Origin: Anaerolineaceae bacterium | Lineage (GTDB): Bacteria > Chloroflexota > Anaerolineae > Promineifilales > Promineifilaceae | NCBI GenBank assembly: GCA_002699125.1 | Contig: PABI01000090.1 | Span: 1 to 64,000 of the forward strand | Length of the DNA: 64,000 nt | Reading direction: 5' to 3' | Part shown: positions 27,702 to 36,652 of the stretch, piece after piece | Numbering within the stretch: the first letter of the stretch is position 1 | Layout: the number at the start of each line of letters is the position of its first letter | Notes under the pieces: generated by a model | Databases searched by the model: none | What the model saw: only the letters and a program-made list of their open reading frames with translations | What the model was told of the DNA's origin: nothing | Program-made: the position numbers and the translations under genes

Positions 27702-28894
27702 ACCTGTTGGCGCTTGCCGAGCGCTGGGGCGAGGCGTTAACCAGCAAGCCGTTCGGTTTTGCAGCAGAGCGCTGCCTGCATTCGGCCGATAAATTTTCTG
27801 GATGCACAGCCTGTTTTGACGTTTGCCCGGTTGATGCCATTCAGCCGGGGGAACCACCGGTTTTTGATGGTGAGCGCTGCCAGGCCTGCCGTGCCTGCCT
27901 GCCCGTTTGCCCCACGGGAGCCTTTGCTGCGGCGGAGGATGAGGTTCAGGCACTGCTAAATTGTGCCGAGCGCATTTCCCCAAAGCCGTGCGAAGTTGTT
28001 TGTGGGCTGAATCCGTTTGTGGAAGTAGGGGTTGTGGGGGCTACGGCCGTTCGCGTACGTGGTTGTCTGGCAGGGTTAGGGGTGGCTGCCTATCTAGGTC
28101 TGGTTAGTCACGGCATCGAAAAGATTATTGTGCGGCTGGATGCCTGTGCCGACTGCCCCTGGAGCCAGCTGCGAACCCAGGTAGAAGCCCAGATACAGCA
28201 GGCCCAAAGCTTGCTGGCAATGTGGGGGAAGGCAGAATCGGTGATTTATGTGGCTCAAACGGCGGGGGATTTTGGCAAACGGCCGTTTTGGAATGCCGCT
28301 TCTCCCCCTGTCTCACGCCGAGAGCTGTTCCGCAGCCGGGCAGATGAGAAAAAGCCAGAAGCAGATGCCAGCACAGAGCCTAACCAATTTCATGAGCGGG
28401 TGCACTTTTTACGGGCCGTAAAACGGCTGCCAGCGCCAGCGGAGAACGCGGCAACCACCTCATTGGCCGGTTTGAACTTTGCCCTGCTTACCGTGAATGA
28501 TACGTGCACCGCCTGCGGTGTTTGTGCCCGTGCCTGCCCGACCGGCGCGCTGCAAATGGAAACGGCCGCATCCAGCTTTCAGCTCACCTTTTCACCCCAA
28601 ATCTGCATCGGCTGTGATATTTGCCAGCATGTTTGCGCTCCGGATGCCATCACCCTGAGTCACGATCCTGCCTTTGATCAGGTTTTTGCCGGGCAGGTTG
28701 ATCAGATTGTGCAGCAGGGCAGCTTGAGCGCATGTAGCAAATGCCGTGCTCCGTTTGCTTCTCGGGCCGGTGCAGACTTGTGCCCGGTGTGCGAATTTCG
28801 TCGCCAAAATCCATTTGGCTCGATGATGCCGCCGGGGATGGCAGCGAACCAAAAACAACAGAACCTCGCCGGAGCGCGGAGGATAAAATTGTGA
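27698..28894 (+). CDS. Polyferredoxin with C-terminal zinc-ribbon-like motif
   Basis: A 398-residue iron-sulfur protein. An N-terminal pair of [4Fe-4S] motifs (GCTACFDVCP, RCQACRACLPVCP) and a second pair near the C terminus (TCTACGVCARACP, ICIGCDICQHVCA) flank a middle region with further Cys residues (CADCPW). The tail has a possible zinc site (CSKCRAPF with CPVCEF). It starts with GTG, overlapping the TorD-type stop as GTGA, and ends over the GTG of the radical SAM gene in the same way. It has no signal peptide, so it is a cytoplasmic electron carrier, perhaps used in maturation or for the radical SAM enzyme. Confidence 0.85.
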   Translation: MNLLALAERWGEALTSKPFGFAAERCLHSADKFSGCTACFDVCPVDAIQPGEPPVFDGERCQACRACLPVCPTGAFAAAEDEVQALLNCAERISPKPCEVVCGLNPFVEVGVVGATAVRVRGCLAGLGVAAYLGLVSHGIEKIIVRLDACADCPWSQLRTQVEAQIQQAQSLLAMWGKAESVIYVAQTAGDFGKRPFWNAASPPVSRRELFRSRADEKKPEADASTEPNQFHERVHFLRAVKRLPAPAENAATTSLAGLNFALLTVNDTCTACGVCARACPTGALQMETAASSFQLTFSPQICIGCDICQHVCAPDAITLSHDPAFDQVFAGQVDQIVQQGSLSACSKCRAPFASRAGADLCPVCEFRRQNPFGSMMPPGMAANQKQQNLAGARRIKL

Positions 28895-30216
28895 TCATTG
28901 ACATCACGCGAGAAACGCATAACCAGATTAAAAATCGGCGGTTGGCGGAATACGCTGCCATCTACCTGGGTATCTTTGATGATTTCATGGACCAGGTTAC
29001 CGCCACGGGCATTGAAATTGATGAGCGGGATTATGGGCCAGAAACGGCCGTTCGCATCAAGAACCTGCGCCATAAGGGAGCCGTCTTACGCAACAGCGAC
29101 CGCAGCATTTACATCAACGCTATCTCGCCGGCCTGCGTTGCTTGCCAGAAGGGCGTCGGCAGCGCCACCTTCTTTTCCTCGCTGCAATGCCATCGGGATT
29201 GTTACTACTGCTTCAACCCCAATCAGGTCGATTACGACTATTTCCAGCAGAACAAAGTGAATCCCGCTCAGGAACTGGCGCAAATTGGAGCCGCCGGGCA
29301 CCGGGTAGATTATCTGGCGTTGACAGGGGGTGAGCCGCTTTTGCACAAAGCAGAAGCCAATGCTTTCTTCCACACCGCCAGCGAGATTTTCCCGCAGGCA
29401 CACACCCGCCTGTACACCACTGGCGACCACGCCAACGAGGCGACGTTGCAAGAGCTGAAGGCCGCCGGACTGGAGGAAATTCGCTTTAGCATCCGCATGC
29501 ACGATCTGGCCAAGGGCCATCGCCTGACGTTTGAGCGCATTGCCCTGGCCAAACAATACATTTCCATCGTCATGGTCGAGATGCCTATTCTGCCCGGTAC
29601 GCTGGCAGAAATGAAAGAGGTGTTGCTGGAGCTGGAGCGGCTACAAATTCACAGCATTAATCTGCTGGAGTTTTGCTATCCCTTTACTCAGGCGCAGGCG
29701 TTTAGCGAGCGCGGCTTCAAGGTGAAGAAACGGCCGTTTCACATTCTAAACAATTACTGGTATGCTGGAGGGGTACCCATTTCCGAAAGCGAACTGGTTT
29801 GCCTGGACCTGATGGCATTTGCCCTGGAACAAGAGCTAACGATTGGCGTTCATTATTGCTCATTGGAAAACAAGTTGACCGGCCAGAACTACCAGCAGAA
29901 TTACGGCCGTTCCTTGCCGAAAACGGCCGTCTTTTCCGAAAAAGATTATCTGCTAAAAAGTGCCAAGGTGTTTGGCAGCGATATTTCTAAAGTGCTCAAC
30001 GTGTTCAATCGCAACGGCTACCGGGATTATCAACGGAATCGAGAGCATCGCTATCTGGAATTCCACGTGGACCAGATTCCAAATTTGGCCGGCCTGGACA
30101 TTGAAATTGGCATCTCCACCAGTACGCTGGAAATGCGCGAAAATGATTGGGTTGTCCGTGAATTAAAAGTTGATTTAACGCGCCCGGATTTGTTTGACAG
30201 GGCTCATGATTCATAG
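28891..30216 (+). CDS. Radical SAM protein
   Basis: A 441-residue radical SAM enzyme. The cluster motif is CHRDCYYC (C-x3-C-x2-C), followed by LALTGGEPLLHKAEA (the GGEP SAM-binding motif) and EIRFSIRMHDLAKGH. An N-terminal CVACQKG adds further Cys residues. The GTG start at 28891 overlaps the previous stop as GTGA and follows GGAGG; a longer in-frame frame from 28741 would lie inside the polyferredoxin gene. The substrate is unknown. Its fixed place among chaperone, ferredoxin and FmdE-like genes suggests a role in cofactor or protein maturation for the Dms-like enzymes. Confidence 0.85.
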   Translation: MIIDITRETHNQIKNRRLAEYAAIYLGIFDDFMDQVTATGIEIDERDYGPETAVRIKNLRHKGAVLRNSDRSIYINAISPACVACQKGVGSATFFSSLQCHRDCYYCFNPNQVDYDYFQQNKVNPAQELAQIGAAGHRVDYLALTGGEPLLHKAEANAFFHTASEIFPQAHTRLYTTGDHANEATLQELKAAGLEEIRFSIRMHDLAKGHRLTFERIALAKQYISIVMVEMPILPGTLAEMKEVLLELERLQIHSINLLEFCYPFTQAQAFSERGFKVKKRPFHILNNYWYAGGVPISESELVCLDLMAFALEQELTIGVHYCSLENKLTGQNYQQNYGRSLPKTAVFSEKDYLLKSAKVFGSDISKVLNVFNRNGYRDYQRNREHRYLEFHVDQIPNLAGLDIEIGISTSTLEMRENDWVVRELKVDLTRPDLFDRAHDS

Positions 30217-30232
30217 AAAAAGGATTGAGGAA

Positions 30233-30949
30233 ATGATTGCCACCATGGACCAAAACGTTCACCTTTTTGATCGTGAGGCTTTAGCGCCGCTGCTGGACGC
30301 CTCGGCGGAGCGACATCGTCATTTGTGTCCGCGCCAGGTGCTGGGCATTCGTATGGGGCTGTTGGGTTTGCGCCAGCTGGGCCTGCGGGCCGAGAATGAG
30401 TATCTGTACGACAATCCCAAAAAACGCCTGCTCACCATTATGGAAACGGACGGCTGTGGCGCTGATGGCGTGGCTGTAGCCACAAACTGCCACGTGGGGC
30501 GGCGTACGCTGCGTGTGGTGGACTTTGGCAAGATGGCAGCGACGTTTATCGATACCGAAACGGAGCACGCAGTTCGCATAGCCCCCAGCGTGCAGTCGCG
30601 CGAAATGGCCTGTGATTATGCCCCCGATGCCCGCAGCCGCTGGCATGCCTATCTAGAGGCTTACCAGATAATGCCCGATGCGCTGCTGTTGGAATGGCAG
30701 CCGGTGCAGTTAAACACACCCGTCAGCGAGATCGTTAGCCGCGCTGGCGTTCGGGCGCTGTGTGATGTGTGTGGTGAAGAGATCATCAATGAGCGTGAGG
30801 TGGTGGGGAACGGCCGTATCCTTTGTCGTGCCTGTGCCGGAGACGCTTACTACGTGCCATTGCAGGAAAAAATGCGGCCGTTGGCCGTTTGCCCAGAGTT
30901 TAACTGGTCGCAGCTTAAACGTGAGCAAGAAACAGCGCCTGTCTATTGA
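30233..30949 (+). CDS. FmdE-family protein with C-terminal zinc ribbon
   Basis: A 238-residue protein of the FmdE family (PF02663), named after a protein of molybdenum formylmethanofuran dehydrogenase operons. It has HRHLCPRQVLGIRMG, METDGCGADGVAVATNCHVG and RVVDFGKMAATFIDT. The C terminus carries CDVCGEEI with LCRACAG, a four-Cys zinc-ribbon pattern. Its role is probably linked to molybdenum enzymes or their cofactor. The start at 30233 has AGGA eight bases upstream; ATG 30206, overlapping the radical SAM stop, is also possible. It is the last gene of the respiratory cluster. Confidence 0.85.
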   Translation: MIATMDQNVHLFDREALAPLLDASAERHRHLCPRQVLGIRMGLLGLRQLGLRAENEYLYDNPKKRLLTIMETDGCGADGVAVATNCHVGRRTLRVVDFGKMAATFIDTETEHAVRIAPSVQSREMACDYAPDARSRWHAYLEAYQIMPDALLLEWQPVQLNTPVSEIVSRAGVRALCDVCGEEIINEREVVGNGRILCRACAGDAYYVPLQEKMRPLAVCPEFNWSQLKREQETAPVY

Positions 30950-31013
30950 CACGTCAGCACATCTTAGCAGGAAACTGAATGTGCCATTTCTTTAACTGCC
31001 AGGAAAGTAACAG

Positions 31014-32645
31014 GTGAGGCTTTTGGTGGAATCTAATTCTCCTCCTGCGGTGCCAACCGTTTACAACGTGCCCTCTATCGTTAGTGCCAACTGGCTTTAT
31101 CTGGTCAGCATGCTCTTGATCCTTTCTATAGGAGCCGCCTTGCAGAGCGCTTCCTTTAGCTGGGGGCTTATAGGCACTGAACTCTTTCTCATCTTGCTGC
31201 CAACAATGGTGGTTTTACGTCTGAAGCGCCTGCCGCCGGCCGAAACGCTCCGGTTGCGCTGGCCGGGATGGGCGGCTGTGGGCCTGGGCCTGTTGGCCGG
31301 TATTGGCTTGTGGTTTTTCGCCGAGACGCTAGACGGCTTCATGATGGCTCTTTTTGACTATGCGCCTCCCTCACCACCAGACGCATTCCCAACGACTATC
31401 GGACAAGCTGCTCTTCTATTTGCGGCGCTGGCTATATCGGCCCCTTTGTGTGAAGAAATCATGTTTCGTGGCTACATTCAGCGTGCCTATGCTGAAGGTC
31501 GCGGACAGAAGCAGGCACTGGTCATTACCAGTTTGATGTTTGCCTTTTTCCATTTCCGCCTGCAAGGGCTTGTCGTTTTGCTGCCTCTGGCGTTTGCGTT
31601 GGGGTATCTGCGCCTGCGGAGCAATTCGCTGTGGCCGGCTGTGGCCCTGCACTTTGGTGCCAATGGTGCAGCCACGATTTTCGTCGTTATAGCTACTTTA
31701 CGGGCAGATTGGCTTGCCAATTTGCCTATGGATTTTTCCTCGTTGGCCCTGGCGGGGTTGGTGGTGGCGTTGGTGTCGCTATGGTTGTTTGCCTGCCTTA
31801 CCTCGGGGAAAAAATTAGCAACGGCCGTTTCCCCCTCAACCTTGTCTGCCACTTCCCGCTTTTCCTGGCAGGCACTGTTGCCATTGGTGGCTGCCGCTTT
31901 GCTCTATTTGTTTATGGGCGGGTTGGAATTTGTTTACGGCCGTATGCCCGAACGCATCGCCACAGAGCCATTAACCCTAAACGCCCTCGAATTTGAGCAA
32001 GAAAGGGAATGGGAATATGATATTCGCAATGCTTTGGACGAATCTGTTGGCCAGGCAGCCTGCACGCTAACGCCAACCGGTGCCGATTTTACGCTGCACT
32101 GCCAGACGGAAGTGCAAGCCTTTAAGGCGGAATTGCCCAGCAGCACGTTTCAAGCTGAGGCACATAGCAGCCAGCTAACGGTTCAGTGGCGCGGCGACGA
32201 TCTCGAACCCGTAGCCGGACAATACCAAATCACAGGCAGTGATTTTTCTAGCTTTTGGCGTTTAGAAAGTACAGCTTCGGACCTGACCTTGGTGTCGGAT
32301 GCAGCTGGTTCCTTGCAAACGCTGGACTTACCCGGGGATGTGCTGCTGCCGGAAGAATGGGTATGGCGTTTTATGGCCCTGCCGTTTACGCTGGGGCTGG
32401 GGCAGCAGGCCAACTATGCCTGGCCGGCACTCTGGCAGCAGGAAACGCAGACTAGTGTACCCACGGTTGAGGAAATGAGCGTCGTTGTTTCCCGGGCGGA
32501 ACCCGTGACGACGCCAGCCGGAGATTTTATTGCCTGGCGCGTAGAGATGGGCAGGTGGACGGCCTGGTATGACGTGAACGCGCCCCACACCTTGCTGCAA
32601 TATGATGCCGGTTTTGCCACTTTTATGCTGAACGCCGTTCGGTAG
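31014..32645 (+). CDS. CPBP-family intramembrane protease with extra C-terminal domain
   Basis: A 543-residue membrane protein. The N-terminal half has about eight helices and the CPBP/Abi glutamic-protease motifs: EEIMFRG (E147, E148, R152), FFHFRLQG and ALHFGANGA. The C-terminal half (about residues 320-543), after a last helix, is a beta-rich domain I cannot assign, with EEWVWRFMALPFTLGLGQ. The start is a GTG at 31014 with AGGAAAG upstream. CPBP proteins process membrane proteins or confer self-immunity to peptides; nothing next to it points to a substrate. Confidence 0.82.
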   Translation: MRLLVESNSPPAVPTVYNVPSIVSANWLYLVSMLLILSIGAALQSASFSWGLIGTELFLILLPTMVVLRLKRLPPAETLRLRWPGWAAVGLGLLAGIGLWFFAETLDGFMMALFDYAPPSPPDAFPTTIGQAALLFAALAISAPLCEEIMFRGYIQRAYAEGRGQKQALVITSLMFAFFHFRLQGLVVLLPLAFALGYLRLRSNSLWPAVALHFGANGAATIFVVIATLRADWLANLPMDFSSLALAGLVVALVSLWLFACLTSGKKLATAVSPSTLSATSRFSWQALLPLVAAALLYLFMGGLEFVYGRMPERIATEPLTLNALEFEQEREWEYDIRNALDESVGQAACTLTPTGADFTLHCQTEVQAFKAELPSSTFQAEAHSSQLTVQWRGDDLEPVAGQYQITGSDFSSFWRLESTASDLTLVSDAAGSLQTLDLPGDVLLPEEWVWRFMALPFTLGLGQQANYAWPALWQQETQTSVPTVEEMSVVVSRAEPVTTPAGDFIAWRVEMGRWTAWYDVNAPHTLLQYDAGFATFMLNAVR

Positions 32646-32676
32646 CGATGGCAGGCTGGTTAACTGAAATCCTTTT

Positions 32677-35073
32677 ATGAAACACGAAGCACTCATTAGC
32701 CAGATCTCTTTGCCGGACAAAATTGCCTTTTGTTCAGGTGCCAGTTTTTTTAGCACCAAAGCTTATCCCCAATACAACATTCCCGACATTTTGATGGTAG
32801 ATGGGCCGCACGGCCTGCGCAAACAGCTGTCGGCTTCTGATCATCTGGGCATTAACCGCAGCGTTCCAGCGACCAGTTTCCCAACTGCCAGCCTGACGGC
32901 TTGCTCATGGGACCGCACATTGTTGCGGGAGATGGGCGCCGCGATTGCTGAGGAAGCGTTGCAGGAGGGAGTGTCTATCGTTTTGGGGCCGGGTGCCAAT
33001 ATCAAGCGCAACCCGTTGTGCGGGCGGAACTTTGAATATTTTTCTGAAGATCCCTACCTGTCTGGGGAAATGGCAGCCAGTTGGATTGACGGGCTGCAAA
33101 GCAAAGGGGTGGGCGCATCGCTGAAGCATTTTGCGGCCAATAACCAGGAAAACGAGCGCATGTGTTCCGATAGCATTGTGGATGAGCGCGCCCTGCGGGA
33201 ACTTTATCTCCCGGCCTTTGAGAAGGCGGTAAAACAGGGCAGGCCAGCGACGGTGATGTGCGCCTATAACATGCTAAACGGCGTGTATTGCAGCGATAAT
33301 CGGTATTTGCTGCGGGAGATACTGCGTGAGGAATGGGGCTTTACCGGTGTGATTGTTACCGATTGGGGCGCGATGAATGATCGCATCGCGGCGTTTGCGG
33401 CGGGCCTGGATTTGGAAATGCCAACGAGCAACGGTTGTTTTGACACGGCCGTTTTCCAGGCCATCAAACAGGGCAAACTGCCGGAAGAACGCGTAGATGA
33501 ATGCGTCGATCGGCTGCTGAGCCTGATTTTGACGGTGCCTAAACCCCAATCCACTCCGTACAGCGTCGCTGATCATCACCAACTGGCAAAGCGAATTGCG
33601 GCGGAAGCGGCCGTTTTGCTCAAAAATGACAACAACCTGCTGCCACTTGCCAGAGGGAAAACTCTTGCCCTTATCGGCGCGCTGGCCGAATTCCCCCGCT
33701 ACCAGGGAGCAGGCAGTTCGCACATCAACCCCACACAGCTGGCAAATACGCTGGACGGCTTTGCTGGGCTGGGCCGGACATATGACTATTATCCAGGCTA
33801 TCCGCTGCGCGGGCCGGGTGACCAGATTTTGCTGGCGGAAGCGGTCGCCGGGGCGCGCCAGGCGGACGTGGCCGTTGTTGTGGCCGGATTGCCGGAGTCG
33901 TTTGAATCGGAAGGGTTCGACCGCGCCACGATGGCTATGCCGGACAGCCACAACGAACTTATCACCCGCGTTGCCGAGGCGAATCCGAATACGATTGTCG
34001 TGCTGGTGGGCGGTGCGCCGGTGGAGATGCCCTGGCTGCCGCAGGTGAAAGCGGTGCTGAACATGTACCTCGCCGGGCAAGCCGGTGGCCTGGCAACGGC
34101 CGAACTGCTCACTGGCGTGGTGAATCCCAGCGGCAAACTGGCCGAAACTTATCCTGTGCGATATGAAGATGTACCGTCGGCGGGCATTTACGAGACTGGT
34201 GGCAAGCAGGCGCAGTACCGTGAGAGCTTCTATGTCGGTTATCGCTACTTTGACACCGCCCGGCAAGCGGTGCAGTTCCCCTTTGGGCATGGCCTCTCGT
34301 ACACAAATTTTGCCTACAGTGATCTGTTGCTGTCTGCCACGGACCTGACTGCCCCGCACGAGTTGACGCTCACCGTGACCATTCAAAATAACGGTGACGT
34401 GGCGGGTGCGGAGGTGGTTCAGGTGTATGTCCGGGCGGTGGACAGTCCTGTTTTTCGTCCGGAGAAAGAGCTGAAGCAGTTTGCCAAATTGCACCTGGCT
34501 GCCGGGGAAGAACGGCAGGTGGCATTGAAGCTTGATGCACGGGCCTTTGCTATTTATGACACGGCCGTTTCCGAATGGATTGTGCCAACGGGAACTTATC
34601 AAATCTTGGTGGGCAGTTCCAGCCGGGATATTCGTTTACAGGCAGAGGTGATGGTGCGGGGAACGGCCGTTTCGCCAACACCGGCCGCAATTTCTAACTG
34701 GTATACTGCCCCTGCAGGCCAGCCCACACAAGCCGATTTTGAATCACTCCTCGGCCGCAAAATTGTGCCCATCGCCAAACCACGCAAGGGGAATTACACT
34801 GTTGCTTCTACCTTCAGCGATATGCAGGACAGCTTCATCGTGCGCCAGGTCATCAACGGGATCGAGCGGACCATTGCCAAGGATTTTGGTGGTGCGGATT
34901 ACGAGAACCCTTCGTTTAAGATGATCATGTCCAGCACACTCAATACCCCACTGAAAAACTTGCACCAACTTAGCCCGGGTCAGATGTCTAAACAGACGAT
35001 CAACGGCATTGTGCATCTGGCAAACGGCAAGTTGCTGCGCGGAATTACGGCGTTTTTGCAGAGACGTAAGTAG
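32677..35073 (+). CDS. Glycoside hydrolase family 3 beta-glucosidase-type enzyme
   Basis: A 798-residue GH3 enzyme with the N-terminal barrel (about 20-290), the C-terminal sandwich (about 315-540), a fibronectin-III-like domain (about 575-645), and an extra 150-residue tail without clear family. The nucleophile is Asp229 in VIVTDWGAMNDR; the acid/base Glu is likely in ESEGFDRA. Other motifs are MVDGPHGLRKQ, LKHFAANNQENER and HGLSYTNFAYS. No signal peptide is seen, so it should act in the cytoplasm on imported beta-glucosides. It is convergent with the next gene, with a gap of 10 bases. Confidence 0.92.
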   Translation: MKHEALISQISLPDKIAFCSGASFFSTKAYPQYNIPDILMVDGPHGLRKQLSASDHLGINRSVPATSFPTASLTACSWDRTLLREMGAAIAEEALQEGVSIVLGPGANIKRNPLCGRNFEYFSEDPYLSGEMAASWIDGLQSKGVGASLKHFAANNQENERMCSDSIVDERALRELYLPAFEKAVKQGRPATVMCAYNMLNGVYCSDNRYLLREILREEWGFTGVIVTDWGAMNDRIAAFAAGLDLEMPTSNGCFDTAVFQAIKQGKLPEERVDECVDRLLSLILTVPKPQSTPYSVADHHQLAKRIAAEAAVLLKNDNNLLPLARGKTLALIGALAEFPRYQGAGSSHINPTQLANTLDGFAGLGRTYDYYPGYPLRGPGDQILLAEAVAGARQADVAVVVAGLPESFESEGFDRATMAMPDSHNELITRVAEANPNTIVVLVGGAPVEMPWLPQVKAVLNMYLAGQAGGLATAELLTGVVNPSGKLAETYPVRYEDVPSAGIYETGGKQAQYRESFYVGYRYFDTARQAVQFPFGHGLSYTNFAYSDLLLSATDLTAPHELTLTVTIQNNGDVAGAEVVQVYVRAVDSPVFRPEKELKQFAKLHLAAGEERQVALKLDARAFAIYDTAVSEWIVPTGTYQILVGSSSRDIRLQAEVMVRGTAVSPTPAAISNWYTAPAGQPTQADFESLLGRKIVPIAKPRKGNYTVASTFSDMQDSFIVRQVINGIERTIAKDFGGADYENPSFKMIMSSTLNTPLKNLHQLSPGQMSKQTINGIVHLANGKLLRGITAFLQRRK

Positions 35074-35083
35074 AAGGTTTCTC

Positions 35084-36253
35084 CTACTCTGGTTCTCGTA
35101 CGCAGCGATAGCCGTGACGGGCGTTGCCAAAGGATTTGGGCTGGGAATGCACGGCGTTGCCGTTGTAGTTGATGTAGTAGGCTTCCACCAGGTTGTACTC
35201 GTCGGCTGCCCAGTAATAAACGGCCGAACTATCCGGGTCCCACAGCGGCGGTTCTTTATCTGGCGTGATGGCACATTCAGCACTGTCGGTCTTGCCATCC
35301 CAAGTGCAGCCACTGTTTGCGCCGTGCCGCGCCAGGGAGCGCACCATCTCATCCACGGTGGGCATACGCCAGATGTCCTGCGGCTCGTTCTGCAGCTGGA
35401 GGCCGTCGGCGCTTAGATAACGGCACAGACCGGTGGCGGCCATGTCTACCTGCGTGGCGCAGCCGGCATCAGTGCTGGAATCGCAGGCCAGCCCCACAAA
35501 ACCTGGCTTGTCACCTACGCCGATGGGGGGACGGCCGTACAACGCAATCTCATTCCAGGACAGAACCGCGCCAGGTTGGTTAAAATTCTTCTGATCGGCA
35601 CGCAGCATGCCCCGGCCCCAGCCGGGCCCAGCCGGCGCCCAAACCAGAGTCACGCCGTTGCCGATCACCAGCTGTGCCCCCCGGTCACCGTCATCAACAC
35701 GGGCCAGAATGATGGGCACATTTATGGCCGATACCACAATGGCAACCAGCAGCGGCAGCCCCACTGCCAGCAGATAACGCCAGTTGCGCTGCACGAAAGC
35801 CCATCTTCCTGCACTCGATGGCGTCTGGACTTGAGGATAGTGCCGTTGAGCGCTGCCGGCCAGGACAAAGCAGACGCCCAGCAGCACCAGCAGCCCGCTG
35901 ACGGGGAACATACTCAAGAAAGCCTCCCAGTTAAATCCCCAGCGCGAAAACTGAACGCTCCAATAAAATGCCGTGAACCCACCGCCCAGCAAAATGAGCA
36001 GCCAGCCGCCCAAACGAGGCCAGCGGATAATTAGCAGTGAAAGTAGTAAAAAGGCAGTTCCAGGAATCAGGTAAGGCAGGCGATTGGTCCATTCACCCCA
36101 CCAGCCTTCATAATACATTTCGGCCATTCCCCAATAGGCCCAGAGGGTAGTAACCGCTACCAGCAATACAACAGCCACATTGCCGACAATCCGCCACCGA
36201 TACACTTTCTTCGATTTATCTGATGTATGGACAGAAGCTGTTGGTGCGGACAT
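35084..36253 (-). CDS. Membrane protein with C-terminal DUF1566/FGE-like domain
   Basis: A 389-residue protein with four hydrophobic helices in the first 150 residues, a fifth near 165-190, and an extracytoplasmic C-terminal domain (about 200-389). That domain contains IWRMPTVDEMVRSL, a YYWAADEY segment, several Cys residues and the ending ARHGYRCVRE, a pattern typical of DUF1566 and formylglycine-generating-enzyme-like lectin folds. Function is unknown; a role in ligand binding at the cell surface is inferred. Confidence 0.7.
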   Translation of the reverse strand: MSAPTASVHTSDKSKKVYRWRIVGNVAVVLLVAVTTLWAYWGMAEMYYEGWWGEWTNRLPYLIPGTAFLLLSLLIIRWPRLGGWLLILLGGGFTAFYWSVQFSRWGFNWEAFLSMFPVSGLLVLLGVCFVLAGSAQRHYPQVQTPSSAGRWAFVQRNWRYLLAVGLPLLVAIVVSAINVPIILARVDDGDRGAQLVIGNGVTLVWAPAGPGWGRGMLRADQKNFNQPGAVLSWNEIALYGRPPIGVGDKPGFVGLACDSSTDAGCATQVDMAATGLCRYLSADGLQLQNEPQDIWRMPTVDEMVRSLARHGANSGCTWDGKTDSAECAITPDKEPPLWDPDSSAVYYWAADEYNLVEAYYINYNGNAVHSQPKSFGNARHGYRCVREPE

Positions 36254-36443
36254 TTTTCTCTCCTTACGGGGCTAACAGAATCATGACAGCCGGCGACTCC
36301 CGTTGGCGGCTGTGTCTGTCGTAAGGGACAAATTAGCATCTTTCCACCTTATTCGTCAGTAACAGATGCTGCGATTTCAAGTGATGTTTGTCATCAATTG
36401 TCTGTGATAATTGTCTGCTTTTTTGTTGATTACCTATAACGTT

Positions 36444-36497
36444 AGACGAGGCCTGAGCCTGTCGATGGCCGGCCTTCGACAGGCTCAGGCCTCGTCT
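36444..36497. repeat. REP-like palindrome with 21-bp perfect stem
   Basis: The 21 bases at 36444-36464 are the exact reverse complement of 36477-36497, with a 12-base GC-rich loop. The arm core CCTGAGCCTGTCG translates as the PEPVEG/STGSG peptide that marks a common intergenic repeat in many bacterial genomes. It is likely a mobile REP-type element copy. Confidence 0.8.
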
Positions 36498-36550
36498 GGT
36501 TTGTATCAATAATTCTTCCAGGCACACGGGCCGCCGGATAGACCCCAACT

Positions 36551-36608
36551 GTAGGGGCGCACCCTCGTGTGCGCCCTGGTGCGGGCAGACACGGGGGTCT
36601 GCCCCTAC
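36551..36608. repeat. Compound inverted repeat, GTAGGGGC type
   Basis: Outer arms GTAGGGGC (36551-36558) and GCCCCTAC (36601-36608) enclose two smaller hairpins, GGGCGCAC/GTGTGCGCCC and GGGCAGAC/GGTCTGCCC. This arrangement resembles dispersed intergenic repeats seen in many genomes. It lies 53 bases downstream of the 21-bp palindrome. Confidence 0.7.
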
Positions 36609-36652
36609 CACACGAAAAATTGCGGACCAGCATTTATTTTGCCAACGGGCAG

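Larger units (their letters stand above)
36254..36652. other. Intergenic region with REP-like palindromes
   Basis: About 400 bases without a gene. It contains an imperfect hairpin (ACAGCC ... GGCTGT) near 36285-36315, a direct repeat of AATTGTCTG near 36397-36418, and two REP-like inverted-repeat units listed separately. Frames that appear here translate the palindrome (RPEPVEG, LSLSKA) and are not genes. Confidence 0.6.

Noticed and set aside
33274-34602. 442-codon frame on the minus strand
   Set aside because: It lies wholly inside the GH3 gene on the other strand, has no family resemblance, and is explained by the GC pattern of that gene.
36333-36633. Short minus-strand frames with LSLSKA and RPEPVEG peptides
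   Set aside because: They are translations of the REP-like palindromes, a known source of false genes.
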